Assembly (NCBI RefSeq): GCF_900111965.1
Contig: NZ_FOJT01000005.1
Span: forward strand, 1-64,000
Reading direction: 5' to 3'
Length of the DNA: 64,000 nt
Origin: Flavobacterium swingsii
Lineage (GTDB): Bacteria; Bacteroidota; Bacteroidia; Flavobacteriales; Flavobacteriaceae
The notes under the pieces were generated by a model. The model searched no databases. It saw only the letters and a list, made by a program, of their open reading frames with translations, and had not been told where the DNA came from. Below are positions 1 through 8,617 of the stretch, one piece after another. Each line of letters begins with the position of its first letter. Within the stretch, counting starts at the first letter, position 1. A program made the translations under genes and the position numbers.

Positions 1-70
1 TAGGCTATAGGTGTAAAGGCAGTAATGTCATAGCCGAGTAGTACTAATAACCCGTAAGCTTATGTACAAA
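1..70 (+). rRNA. rrl: 23S ribosomal RNA, 3' end (partial)
   Basis: The first bases contain the conserved 23S 3' terminus, including the stretch with gtactaataacccgtaagc that corresponds to the end of domain VI. The rest of the gene lies upstream of the window. The 3' boundary is approximate. A 5S gene follows on the same strand, so this is the distal part of an rRNA operon. Confidence 0.85.
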
Positions 71-73
71 CTT

Positions 74-93
74 TTCCCCGCCTCGGCGGGGAA
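74..93 (+). other. Hairpin in the 23S-5S spacer
   Basis: A perfect 9-base stem (TTCCCCGCC / GGCGGGGAA) with a two-base loop directly follows the mature 23S end. It has no following T-run. By position it is more likely an RNA processing or folding element of the rRNA transcript than a terminator; that role is inferred. Confidence 0.5.
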
Positions 94-216
94 GAAACTT
101 TCTAAATAAATACTTCTTTATCTCAGTATGTTAAGATATTGTCCAATTGATAATTAACAATGTATAATTGCTAATTAACTTTGGAAATAATTGCCAAAGC
201 AATTATAACCTCTTAA

Positions 217-325
217 GGTGGTTATTGCGGCGGGGCTCACCTCTTCCCATCTCGAACAGAGAAGTTAAGCCCGCCTGCGCAGATGGTACTGCATTTTTGT
301 GGGAGAGTATGTCGTCGCCTTTCTT
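217..325 (+). rRNA. rrf: 5S ribosomal RNA
   Basis: A roughly 109-base sequence has the 5S landmarks: the central cccatctcgaacagagaagttaagc block (loop B and helix III region), a later gatggtactgc segment and a gggagagtatgtcg segment. It follows 23S in the normal operon order, with a spacer of about 145 AT-rich bases. The end positions are estimated from stem pairing at the termini. Confidence 0.9.
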
Positions 326-330
326 TAAGA

Positions 331-360
331 AAACCCTATCCAAATCGGATAGGGTTTTTT
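331..360 (+). terminator. Terminator after 5S rRNA (first hairpin)
   Basis: Stem AACCCTATCC / GGATAGGGTT with a short loop, followed by a T-run, six bases after the 5S end. This is a classic intrinsic terminator for the rRNA operon. Confidence 0.85.
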
Positions 361-409
361 ATTTTTTATAGGATTGACGTGTTCGCCTAACGGCTCGATT
401 CGTCGTATT

Positions 410-423
410 CCGATAGCTATCGG
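410..423. repeat. Short palindrome CCGATAGCTATCGG, copy 1
   Basis: A perfect 14-base palindrome between the two post-5S hairpins. The same palindrome, extended by one pair, recurs at 1420-1435 inside a flavobacterial interspersed repeat. It is probably a fragment of that repeat family. Confidence 0.5.
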
Positions 424-430
424 AACTTTT

Positions 431-465
431 AAAAACCCCTATCCAATTCGGATAGGGGTTTTTGT
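431..465 (+). terminator. Second terminator-like hairpin after 5S rRNA
   Basis: A stem nearly identical to the first post-5S terminator (AACCCCTATCC / GGATAGGGGTT) with a T-run, about 100 bases further on. It looks like a duplicated or backup terminator. From here to the CAP lipoprotein start at 697 I see no gene, only AT-rich sequence. Confidence 0.7.
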
Positions 466-696
466 TTATAAGAGGTTTTTTCTAATATGGTTTTCTATAA
501 TTTATAGATAATATGTTTTGTTTTACCGACGAATAACAGAATATTATTATTGCTATACCGCAAGAATTTATTTACTAATCAGTTGAATATTAACAGTTTG
601 ACGATTTTATTAGGTGTTTAATCGATTTTAATTGTAATGTTGTCCTGTCTAAACGTAACAAGTGGGTTTGGATACAACAACACAAATAATCTGATT

Positions 697-1197
697 ATGA
701 GAAGTACTTTATCAAAAATTGTTTTTTTAGTTTTAGTTTCTATTTCTATTGTTTCTTGTTCTAAAGAAGAGGCTGTTAGTGCTCCTGCTGTAGATATGTC
801 TCAGGTCAGCGCAAAATATACTTATACTACTGAAGAAACACAAGTGTTGACTTTAGTAAACAACTATAGAGCCAGTATTGGTAAAAATACATTAGAAAAA
901 ATAGATTATATCTCTATCAAATCGGAAGAGCATGACAATTATATGATATCAACTGGAACGGTAAGCCATAATTATTTTCAGGATCGTTATGAGAACTTAG
1001 TTCAGGTGATTGGCGCAAAGAATGTAGCTGAGAATTTGGCTTATAATTATAGTACTCCAGAGGGTGTAGTAAACGCATGGTTAAACAGTGCATCGCACAA
1101 AGTGAATATTGATGGTGATTTTACCCATTTTGGAATTGCGATTAGAACCAACAGCGATGGAAAAAGATACTACACGAATATATTTGTGAAAAAATAA
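697..1197 (+). CDS. CAP-domain (SCP/PR-1-like) lipoprotein
   Basis: A 166-residue protein. The start at 697 gives a clean lipoprotein signal (MRSTLSKIVF... with lipobox Cys21 in IVSCSKEE). An upstream in-frame ATG at 637 would put 20 poorly fitting residues before the signal and was rejected. After the signal the CAP fold is visible: LVNNYRASIG near residue 52, SHNYF, ENLAYNYSTPEGVVNAWLNS and SHKVNI, with the paired histidines of the family. CAP proteins are secreted and of varied function; bacterial roles are mostly unknown. It should be anchored in the outer or inner membrane facing the periplasm or cell surface. The gene stands alone between the rRNA operon and murF and is followed by its own terminator. 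Confidence 0.8.
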   Translation: MRSTLSKIVFLVLVSISIVSCSKEEAVSAPAVDMSQVSAKYTYTTEETQVLTLVNNYRASIGKNTLEKIDYISIKSEEHDNYMISTGTVSHNYFQDRYENLVQVIGAKNVAENLAYNYSTPEGVVNAWLNSASHKVNIDGDFTHFGIAIRTNSDGKRYYTNIFVKK

Positions 1198-1229
1198 AGA
1201 GAGTTTGTTTTTAGTTTGTTTGATAAAAA

Positions 1230-1262
1230 AAATGCTTTAGTTGGGAAACTAAAGCATTTTTT
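1230..1262 (+). terminator. Terminator after CAP lipoprotein gene
   Basis: Stem AATGCTTTAG / CTAAAGCATT, loop ttgggaaa, followed by a T-run, about 30 bases after the stop codon. Confidence 0.8.
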
Positions 1263-1354
1263 ATGGTTTATTGGTTTGTCTTTTGGAACGAGGATGAAAC
1301 GGATTTAAACGGATTTTTTGTTTTGTGTGGGAATTTTGAATGTTGAAGTTTCGT

Positions 1355-1459
1355 CCGCGTGAGGGATAGCAGCGGAAATCCTTTAGTTTTTTTCTTTAAA
1401 AAATAAAAGATTATAGCGTCCCGATAGCTATCGGGAAGCCCGACCCTTGTGGTCACGCC
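1355..1459 (-). repeat. Flavobacterial interspersed repeat, copy 1 (reverse orientation)
   Basis: Read on the minus strand it runs ggcgtgacc ... tcgggctt, then the palindrome cccgatagctatcggg, then cgctataatctttt ... aaaggatttccgctgctatc and cctcacgcgg. The same order of blocks is found at 39168-39258 and 54257-54358. It fills most of the 302-base gap between the CAP gene and murF. No convincing coding sequence lies in it. Confidence 0.7.
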
Positions 1460-1499
1460 ATACTTCGACTACGCTCAGTATGGCAGTATTATTAGAAAA

Positions 1500-2783
1500 T
1501 TATAGTATTTCGAGTGTTCTTTCTAATGACATTCCTCTTGAACCTTTGATTAAAATTGTTTTTTTGCTTGGCCTTTTTGTTTTAAAACTTTCGGAGAATG
1601 ATTCGTAAGTTTCAAAAAAATGAATGTTTTTATGGTCTAATTTATTACTGTAAAAGTCTTTTCCGACAAAATAGGTTTCTATTTTGTGTTTGTTAATGAG
1701 GAGTTCGATTATTCTTTTGTGTTCGGTTAAGCTTTCTTTTCCTAATTCGAACATGTCTCCTAAAATGGCAATTTTTTCTTTCCCTTCTAATTGTATAAAG
1801 TTCGAAATTGCTGCACTCATGCTGCTCGGATTTGCATTATAGGCATCTAAAATAATGTGATTGCTATTTTTTTCGATTAATTGAGAGCGATTATTTGTAG
1901 GGATATAATTTTCGATCGCTTCTTTAATATCATTATCAGAAATATTGAAATATTTTCCGATAGCTATAGCCGCATTTATATTGTTTGTGTTATATAATCC
2001 TATCAGATGCGACTGAATTTCGACTTTGTTATAATTAATTATAACCATTGGGTTTGCTGTAACAGAATCTATTTTAACATCACTTTTTGCTTTGTGTGAA
2101 AAACTATAACGTGTTATTTGTGTCGTTTTTTCGTTCTGAATCTCATCATCAAGATTTATGAAAGCCATTTTTTTATTTTCTTCTAAGTAATGATATAGTT
2201 CGCTTTTTGCTTTGATAACACCTTCGATACCTCCAAAACCTTCTAAATGTGCTTTGCCGAAATTTGTTATATAACCAAAATCAGGTTCAGTAATAGAACA
2301 TAATAATTCGATTTCTTTTTGGTGATTTGCACCCATTTCTACAATACCAATATCAGTATCTTCGTTGAATGAGAGTAGTGTTAGCGGAACTCCAATATGA
2401 TTGTTTAGATTGCCAACGGTTGCTTTAGTATTGTATTTTTTTGAAAGCACAACGTTTATAAGTTCTTTGGTTGTAGTTTTTCCGTTACTTCCTGTTAGGG
2501 CTATAATAGGAAGTCCTAATTGTTGGCGATGGTATTTTGCTAGTTCTTGCAGTGTTTGTAAACTGTTTGAAACAAGAATCATTTTATTCTTGTCTGTATA
2601 ATATTTTTTGTCATCAATGATTACAAATAATGCGCCTTTGTTTATTGCTTCTTCTGCAAATGTATTGGCATCAAAGTTTTCTCCTTTTAGGGCAATAAAT
2701 AAGGAGTTGTTTTCTATTTTTCGTGTATCCGTATTTACGGAAGTACACTGTAAGTAACATTGGTAAATTTCTTCGATTTTCAT
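1500..2783 (-). CDS. murF: UDP-N-acetylmuramoyl-tripeptide--D-alanyl-D-alanine ligase MurF
   Basis: 427 residues, the usual MurF length. It adds D-Ala-D-Ala to the UDP-MurNAc-tripeptide in the cytoplasm, the last soluble step of peptidoglycan precursor synthesis. The N-terminal Mur domain (SVNTDTRKIENNSLFIALKG) is followed by the ATP-binding loop TGSNGKTTTKE at about residue 97, the central-domain motif EMGANHQKEIELL and the C-terminal IILDAYNANPSSM and KGSRGMSLE motifs typical of MurF. It lies downstream of gldJ on the same strand, separated by a terminator. A -7-like CGAAAGTA (minus-strand TACTTTCG) sits four bases before its ATG. Confidence 0.95.
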   Translation of the reverse strand: MKIEEIYQCYLQCTSVNTDTRKIENNSLFIALKGENFDANTFAEEAINKGALFVIIDDKKYYTDKNKMILVSNSLQTLQELAKYHRQQLGLPIIALTGSNGKTTTKELINVVLSKKYNTKATVGNLNNHIGVPLTLLSFNEDTDIGIVEMGANHQKEIELLCSITEPDFGYITNFGKAHLEGFGGIEGVIKAKSELYHYLEENKKMAFINLDDEIQNEKTTQITRYSFSHKAKSDVKIDSVTANPMVIINYNKVEIQSHLIGLYNTNNINAAIAIGKYFNISDNDIKEAIENYIPTNNRSQLIEKNSNHIILDAYNANPSSMSAAISNFIQLEGKEKIAILGDMFELGKESLTEHKRIIELLINKHKIETYFVGKDFYSNKLDHKNIHFFETYESFSESFKTKRPSKKTILIKGSRGMSLERTLEIL

Positions 2784-2805
2784 AATACGAAAGTAATAAA
2801 AAAAT

Positions 2806-2831
2806 AAAAGCCCTAAAAATTTAGGGCTTTT
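2806..2831 (-). terminator. Terminator after gldJ
   Basis: A palindromic AAAAGCCCTAAA / TTTAGGGCTTTT stem lies between the gldJ stop and the murF start. Flanking A and T runs would let it work in either direction; by context it ends gldJ transcription. Confidence 0.8.
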
Positions 2832-2852
2832 AAATATTGTATAAGAGAAATA

Positions 2853-4547
2853 TTAATTTCTTGCTCTTTTTGGCATGTCAGATTTTGGTCCAACTCTAGA
2901 CATTGCACATCTAAATCCAATATAATCAGATGCTATATCTTGTTGGCAATATCTTCTTTGTGCTGGGTCTAACCAGTATGCTCTGTCTCTCCAAGAGCCA
3001 CCTTTGTAAACTCTTACATCGTCACCAATTAATGAGGTTCTTTTGTCAGACTTATCAAATTTACGTTCCATTTTCTTTTCTTTAGTAACTGTATCGGCAA
3101 TAACAGTACCTACTTGGTGAATTGGAGAATCGTACATTCTGTTTTTATTGTCTTTTTTAGCTTCTCCTTCTTCAGCAGAGCCATAGTCAAAGAAACGTGT
3201 AGACGCCTTGTCACCATCTCTGTAGTTTATTTCATTACTCTTGTCGAAGTTTTGTCTTAAATAAGTTTCTTTTTCGTCAACAGGTACTTGAGCAATATCT
3301 CCAGGTTTGTTTCTGGCAATAACTTTACCATTACTTAGTGTATCGTATTTAATGTTTTCTGAAGTTACTAATTCGATTTTACCGTCATCACCAATTTTAT
3401 TTTTAGTGTAAACGTTTCCACGAACGTAGTTGAAATCATTTGCTTCGTCATCAACTATAGGTCTGTAAACATCTTGTACCCATTCAGCAACGTTACCTGC
3501 CATATCGTACAATCCAAAGTCATTTGGTTTGTATGATTTTACAGGAGCAGTAATATCAGCTCCGTCATCAGACCAACCTGCTATTCCTCCGTAATCACCT
3601 TTTCCTTGTTTGAAATTGGCTAATTGATCTCCTCTTGAAGATCTGCTTCCAGAACGTGTGTAAGAACCTTTCCAAGGATATTTCTTTTGACCTCTGTAAA
3701 GGTTGTATTCTCTGTTTCCTACATCGGCAGCAGATGCATATTCCCATTCTGCTTCGGTTGGTAGTCTGTATTCAGGTAAAAGTATTCCTGAAGTTTTTTG
3801 CGCATATACATTTGTTGAATCGGCTGATTTTTTTGATCTTCCTTTTACTTTTTTCAAAACAATACTATCATTCCCACCAAATGATGTTGATGGAGAAGCT
3901 AAGTATGCTTCGGTACTAAATGTATTGTTGGCATCTACATCTACAATCTTAGCGCCTTTTTTCATATAACCTTCTCTCTCAAGTACTGATTCGTTTACAC
4001 GGTCAGTTCTCCACTTAGCATATTCGCTAGCTTGAATCCAGTTTACTCCTACAACTGGGTATTGAGAGTAAGCAGGGTGTCTCAAATAGTTATTGGTCAT
4101 AGTTTCGTTATAACCTAATCTATTTCTCCAAACTAATGTGTCTGGAAGAGCACCTTCGTAAATGTTTTTGTAAGTTTCTTCAGTAGGAGGAAAGACTCTT
4201 TTTGTCCAGTCTAAATATTCCATGTACATAAGGTTTGTCACCTCAGTTTCATCCATATAAAAAGATTGAACGTGTTGCTGATTTGGGGTATTGTTCCAAT
4301 CATGCATAACATCATCTTGAACTTTACCCATTGTAAATGTTCCACCTTCAACTAATACTAATCCAGGAGCAGTCTCTTGTTTAGTAAAATTATTGTTGTA
4401 TTGGAAACCACCACTAGGGTCGTTAATCTTCCATCCGGTAGCGGAAGAAGTGTTTTTCGAACTAGACTTTTTACTACAACTAGTAAATCCAAACAGTACT
4501 ATTAATGAAAACAGTACTCTTACAGTCACAATTTTGTTTACTTTCAT
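2853..4547 (-). CDS. gldJ: Gliding motility lipoprotein GldJ
   Basis: 564 residues from the chosen start at 4547. That start gives a lipoprotein signal MKVNKIVTVR...LFGFTSC with lipid-acceptor Cys24; the in-frame ATG ten codons upstream would spoil it. The body is a formylglycine-generating-enzyme/SUMF1-like fold: VEGGTFTMG, MDETEVTN, PVVGVNWIQASEYAKW, RLPTEAEWEYA, NDFGLYDMAGNVAEWVQD, and near the C-terminus YKGGSWRD and YIGFRCAMS. GldJ is an outer-membrane lipoprotein of the gliding/T9SS machinery, needed in Flavobacterium johnsoniae for gliding and for stability of GldK. Large insertions around residues 215-250 and 380-500 are usual for GldJ. It is divergent from porU across a 200-base intergenic region. 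Confidence 0.93.
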   Translation of the reverse strand: MKVNKIVTVRVLFSLIVLFGFTSCSKKSSSKNTSSATGWKINDPSGGFQYNNNFTKQETAPGLVLVEGGTFTMGKVQDDVMHDWNNTPNQQHVQSFYMDETEVTNLMYMEYLDWTKRVFPPTEETYKNIYEGALPDTLVWRNRLGYNETMTNNYLRHPAYSQYPVVGVNWIQASEYAKWRTDRVNESVLEREGYMKKGAKIVDVDANNTFSTEAYLASPSTSFGGNDSIVLKKVKGRSKKSADSTNVYAQKTSGILLPEYRLPTEAEWEYASAADVGNREYNLYRGQKKYPWKGSYTRSGSRSSRGDQLANFKQGKGDYGGIAGWSDDGADITAPVKSYKPNDFGLYDMAGNVAEWVQDVYRPIVDDEANDFNYVRGNVYTKNKIGDDGKIELVTSENIKYDTLSNGKVIARNKPGDIAQVPVDEKETYLRQNFDKSNEINYRDGDKASTRFFDYGSAEEGEAKKDNKNRMYDSPIHQVGTVIADTVTKEKKMERKFDKSDKRTSLIGDDVRVYKGGSWRDRAYWLDPAQRRYCQQDIASDYIGFRCAMSRVGPKSDMPKRARN

Positions 4548-4739
4548 ACTTTCGTAGGTAATTATTTTGTGGCGCAATATAACAATTAACCATTAAACTG
4601 CAACACCTTTTTTAGAAATATTTAAAAAAACAACAAAAAAAATATTTTTAGGCTATTTGTATATAAACGAACTATATCTTTTTATATTGTATTTAAAATT
4701 TTATTTTTACTGACTAAAATAAAAAGCACTTAAAAGCGT

Positions 4740-4747
4740 TATATTTG
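4740..4747 (+). promoter_or_regulatory. -7 element (TATATTTG) immediately before porU
   Basis: The sequence matches the Bacteroidota -7 consensus TAnnTTTG and lies three bases before the porU ATG. If used, the transcript would be leaderless or nearly so. No good -33 TTG was found at the usual distance. Confidence 0.4.
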
Positions 4748-4750
4748 AAT

Positions 4751-7700
4751 ATGAAAAAAATTGTTAGTTTAATTATCTTATTTGTTTTCCAAGTAGCTGT
4801 TGCTCAAAACAATAATATTGTTACTATTGGTTGGGTAGATGGAAATTATTCCGTTACTGAAAACTATAAAGTAAGTATTCCTAATTTTAAATCAGAGTCC
4901 TTTATATATAATGAGGTAAAAAGGAGTGTTTTTTTTTCTAAAAAGTTCGAAGTGCCTTTTGCTATCGATGAGAAGAGCTTAAAATTATCAAATATTGTTT
5001 TTGAAACTCTTTCTGAAGAAAAATTAGGGGATTTAGATAAATCTCAAATTCCAAAGACACTTAATGCAGCGATTCAAAATGCAAAAGCAAGAGAGGTAAA
5101 TTATGGACTGCTAACTTTTTCACCTATAATAAAAGAGGGGAATATTTACAAAAGAGTAAAATCACTTTCTTTTGATTATACTGCTGGAATAGACAATGGG
5201 TTGAACCAGAAAAATATTACGGCATTATCTAGTTCAGTATTAAAAACAGGTGCTTGGCGCAGATTTTATGTTCAAACATCTGGAGTATATAGGATTTCTA
5301 AAGCATTTTTAGCAGGATTGGGTTTTGATGTAAATGTTGATCCTCGAACAATAAAAATTTATGGAAATGGGGGAAGAATGATTCCGCTTACAAATTCCGT
5401 TCCTTATCCGACAGATTTAGCTGAGAATGCCATACAATTTAATGGAGAAAATGATGGTGTTTTTAATGATGGTGATTTTATTTTGTTTTATGCCGAGGGT
5501 GTTGATAATTACAATGACGATAGCGACACTCACGTTAATTTATATGCTGACAAATCTTATTATTATGTAACATCATCTGCATCAAGCGGAAAAAGAATTA
5601 CACCAATTGTAGAATCTCCGCAACCGCCAGATGTAATATTTACTACTTATGATGAGTATCAGTATCATGAAGTTGACAGAGCTAATCTCGCACACTTAGG
5701 AAGAAAATGGTATGGTGAACAGTTTAAGATTACTAATGACCAGAATTTTCAGTTTTCGTTTCCCAATATCGTTACAACAAATCCTGTATTGTTAAAAGTT
5801 CAGGCTGCTGCTGTTAGTGTTAATAATTCTACATTTATTGTAAAAGCTAATAATATAAATGTTGGGAATGTTAATTTATCTGCAGCTTCATCGGCATCGC
5901 TTGCTGATGAAGCGGCTCTTTTGAATACGATAAATACAACAAGTGCAAATATTTCTATCAATTTAAATTACAATAACAATGGTGTGCCAAGTGCCATAGG
6001 ATATTTGGATTATATAACTTTAAAAGCAAAATCAAATCTAAATGGTTATGGTAGGCAATTCAGATTCTCGGTCGATGCTGTTTCTACATCTATAGGAACT
6101 TGCGAATATCAGATAAGTAACGCATCAGCAATAGGGCAGGTTTGGGATATTACCGATATATTTAATGTTACGGCAAAATCAAATGCTGGGCAGTCACAAT
6201 TTTCGTTCAAATCCTTTATGGGTGAAGATAAAAAATATTTAATTGTGGATAATTTTGATGTTTATACACCACTAAAAGACGCTAACACAATCGTTGCTAA
6301 TCAAGATTTAAAAGGAACAATTTTCTTAAATAAACAAGGTGTTTTTGATGATGTAGATTATCTTATCGTTACGCCAGCCTCATTAAGTAGTCAAGCAGAG
6401 CGATTGGCAAATTTTCATCGAACAAACTCTAATCTGAATGTAAAAGTGATTAACCTCGAGAATTTGTACGAAGAATTTTCGTCAGGAAAACAAGATATAG
6501 GTGCCATTAGAAATTTTGTAAAATACGTTTATGACAATCCATCAGTTCCAAGCGAAAAACTAAAATATTTATGTCTTTTTGGTGATGCTTCGTTTGATTT
6601 TAAAGATAGAGTTAAAAACAACACTAATGTTGTTCCTGTATTTCAATCAATGGAAAGCTTCTCTCTTTCAGGATCATTTGTTTCCGATGATTATTTTGGA
6701 TTGATGGATCCTAACGAAGGAAGTATGATAGGTGCATTAGGTTTAGATGTAGCTGTAGGAAGGATGCTAATCTCGAGTTTGCAACAAGCCGAACAAATGG
6801 TAACAAAAGTTATAGATTATTACGACAAAAAATCCTACGGAAGATGGCGAAATAATTTAGTCTTTATATCCGACGATATAGATAAAGATAGTGATTATAC
6901 ATTACAGTCGGATTTAGATGATTTAGCAAACAGAGTTACGCAAGAAAAACCTTTTTTTAACGCAAAAAAAATACATATCGATTCTTACGTACAAGAAACA
7001 ACATCGGGCGGACAAAAATACCCTAAAGCCAAAGAAGATTTTATAAATTCTTTTGGACAAGGAGCTTTGGTTTTTAATTATTTCGGACATGGAGGCGAAG
7101 ACGGTCTTTCAGGAGAAAGGCTTTTCGAAACAAAAGATGCAATGGCATTGAATAATCGATACAAATATCCGTTATTTATAACTGTAACCTGCGAGTTTAC
7201 TCGTTTTGATGATCCGTTAAGACCGACCGCTGGCGAGCATACTTATTGGAATCCTTTTGGCGGAGCGGTGTCAATGGTTACAACAACAAGACAAATAGGA
7301 CAATCAACAGGAGAAACGTTTAATGTTAATTTAGCTTCAAATTTATTTGCTTACGGCTCAAATAATTACACTTCTGTAGCAGAATCTGTTAGATTAACTA
7401 AGGTCATGTCTGGGAATTCAGGAAATAATGTGGTTTTTTATATTGGTGATCCAGCATTAAAATTAGCTATTCCAAAACCAAAAGTAAGATTAACAAAAAT
7501 AAATGGAGTGCCTATTACTGGTACACCAGATGTGTTACAAGCGTTAGCTTTTGCAACCATTTCGGGAGAAGTTACGGATGAATTTGATGTACCGTTAACA
7601 AGCTACAACGGAGAATTAGCAGTAAATATATATGATAAAGATATAAGTCGTACCACTTTAGCAAATGACGGAACATATATTAATGGCGTTCTTCATACCA

Positions 7701-8575
7701 TGAATTTCACCACATTAGGTGAAACCATTTTTAGAGGAAATGCATCGGTTACAAATGGTCAGTTCGAGTTCGGATTTGTTGTGCCGCGTGATATAAAAAT
7801 ACCTGTAGGAAACGGGAAAGTAAGTTTCTATGCAAAAAATAATAATGCGCTAGAAGATCAAACAGGTTCTGATTTTTCTGTAAAAATCGGAGGATTAAAC
7901 GCTAATGCTGTTGCCGATGTCGTGCCTCCTAGAATAGAAATTTATATGAATGATAGAACATTCGCTTCTGGCGGAATCACAAATCAGTCGCCATTATTTT
8001 TAGCCTTTCTGGAAGACGAACACGGTATAAATACAGCGAGTGGAATAGGTCATGACATTGTTGCGTATTTAGATGGTGACGAAACAAAACCATATATTTT
8101 GAATGATTATTACGAAACCGAACTAAATGATTATACAAAAGGAAAACTAAAATATCCTTTCAGAAACTTAGCAGTAGGTTTGCATATCTTAACATTCAAA
8201 GCTTGGGACGTTTATAATAATATAGTAACGGCCGATTTGCAGTTTATAGTAGCAGGCGACGAAACATTATCATTAACAAATGTTTTAAATTATCCAAACC
8301 CATTTGTAAACCATACCGAATTTTGGTTTACTCACAACAGACCATTAGAAGAACTAGAAGTGCAAGTGCAAGTATTTACTATAACAGGTAAGGTAGTTTG
8401 GACAAAAAACCAAATCGTAAGCAATGGAGGTTTTACTTCGCGTGACATTACTTGGGACGGACGGGATGATTTTGGAGACAAAATAGGGAAGGGAGTTTAT
8501 GTTTATAAATTAACCGTAAAGTCGAATGTTACTAATAAAAAGATCGAAAAAATCGAGAAATTAGTAATTCTTTAA
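4751..8575 (+). CDS. porU: Type IX secretion system sortase PorU
   Basis: 1274 residues from the ATG at 4751; a TTG two codons upstream is also open but unnecessary. A signal peptide (MKKIVSLIIL...VAVAQ) is followed by a long N-terminal region and a gingipain-like peptidase C25 domain. The likely catalytic pair is His780 in NYFGHGGEDG and Cys814 in TVTCEFTRFDDP. The C-terminus has a FlgD-like Ig fold (NYPNPFVNHTEFWF, WDGRDDFGDKIGKGVYVY). PorU removes the C-terminal signal of T9SS cargo at the cell surface and attaches the cargo to its anchor. It is followed after 42 bases by porV, its partner in the attachment complex. Length and architecture fit the family. Confidence 0.93.
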   Translation: MKKIVSLIILFVFQVAVAQNNNIVTIGWVDGNYSVTENYKVSIPNFKSESFIYNEVKRSVFFSKKFEVPFAIDEKSLKLSNIVFETLSEEKLGDLDKSQIPKTLNAAIQNAKAREVNYGLLTFSPIIKEGNIYKRVKSLSFDYTAGIDNGLNQKNITALSSSVLKTGAWRRFYVQTSGVYRISKAFLAGLGFDVNVDPRTIKIYGNGGRMIPLTNSVPYPTDLAENAIQFNGENDGVFNDGDFILFYAEGVDNYNDDSDTHVNLYADKSYYYVTSSASSGKRITPIVESPQPPDVIFTTYDEYQYHEVDRANLAHLGRKWYGEQFKITNDQNFQFSFPNIVTTNPVLLKVQAAAVSVNNSTFIVKANNINVGNVNLSAASSASLADEAALLNTINTTSANISINLNYNNNGVPSAIGYLDYITLKAKSNLNGYGRQFRFSVDAVSTSIGTCEYQISNASAIGQVWDITDIFNVTAKSNAGQSQFSFKSFMGEDKKYLIVDNFDVYTPLKDANTIVANQDLKGTIFLNKQGVFDDVDYLIVTPASLSSQAERLANFHRTNSNLNVKVINLENLYEEFSSGKQDIGAIRNFVKYVYDNPSVPSEKLKYLCLFGDASFDFKDRVKNNTNVVPVFQSMESFSLSGSFVSDDYFGLMDPNEGSMIGALGLDVAVGRMLISSLQQAEQMVTKVIDYYDKKSYGRWRNNLVFISDDIDKDSDYTLQSDLDDLANRVTQEKPFFNAKKIHIDSYVQETTSGGQKYPKAKEDFINSFGQGALVFNYFGHGGEDGLSGERLFETKDAMALNNRYKYPLFITVTCEFTRFDDPLRPTAGEHTYWNPFGGAVSMVTTTRQIGQSTGETFNVNLASNLFAYGSNNYTSVAESVRLTKVMSGNSGNNVVFYIGDPALKLAIPKPKVRLTKINGVPITGTPDVLQALAFATISGEVTDEFDVPLTSYNGELAVNIYDKDISRTTLANDGTYINGVLHTMNFTTLGETIFRGNASVTNGQFEFGFVVPRDIKIPVGNGKVSFYAKNNNALEDQTGSDFSVKIGGLNANAVADVVPPRIEIYMNDRTFASGGITNQSPLFLAFLEDEHGINTASGIGHDIVAYLDGDETKPYILNDYYETELNDYTKGKLKYPFRNLAVGLHILTFKAWDVYNNIVTADLQFIVAGDETLSLTNVLNYPNPFVNHTEFWFTHNRPLEELEVQVQVFTITGKVVWTKNQIVSNGGFTSRDITWDGRDDFGDKIGKGVYVYKLTVKSNVTNKKIEKIEKLVIL

Positions 8576-8617
8576 TAAAAGAATATATATTTGTTAATTA
8601 TTATATCAAAAAATAAA

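Noticed and set aside
168..371. Open frame of 67 codons across the 5S rRNA
   Set aside because: It is the 5S gene and its terminator read as protein; no coding features.
1268..1456. Minus-strand open frame next to murF
   Set aside because: It is the translated interspersed repeat copy 1; composition and lack of a start signal argue against a gene.
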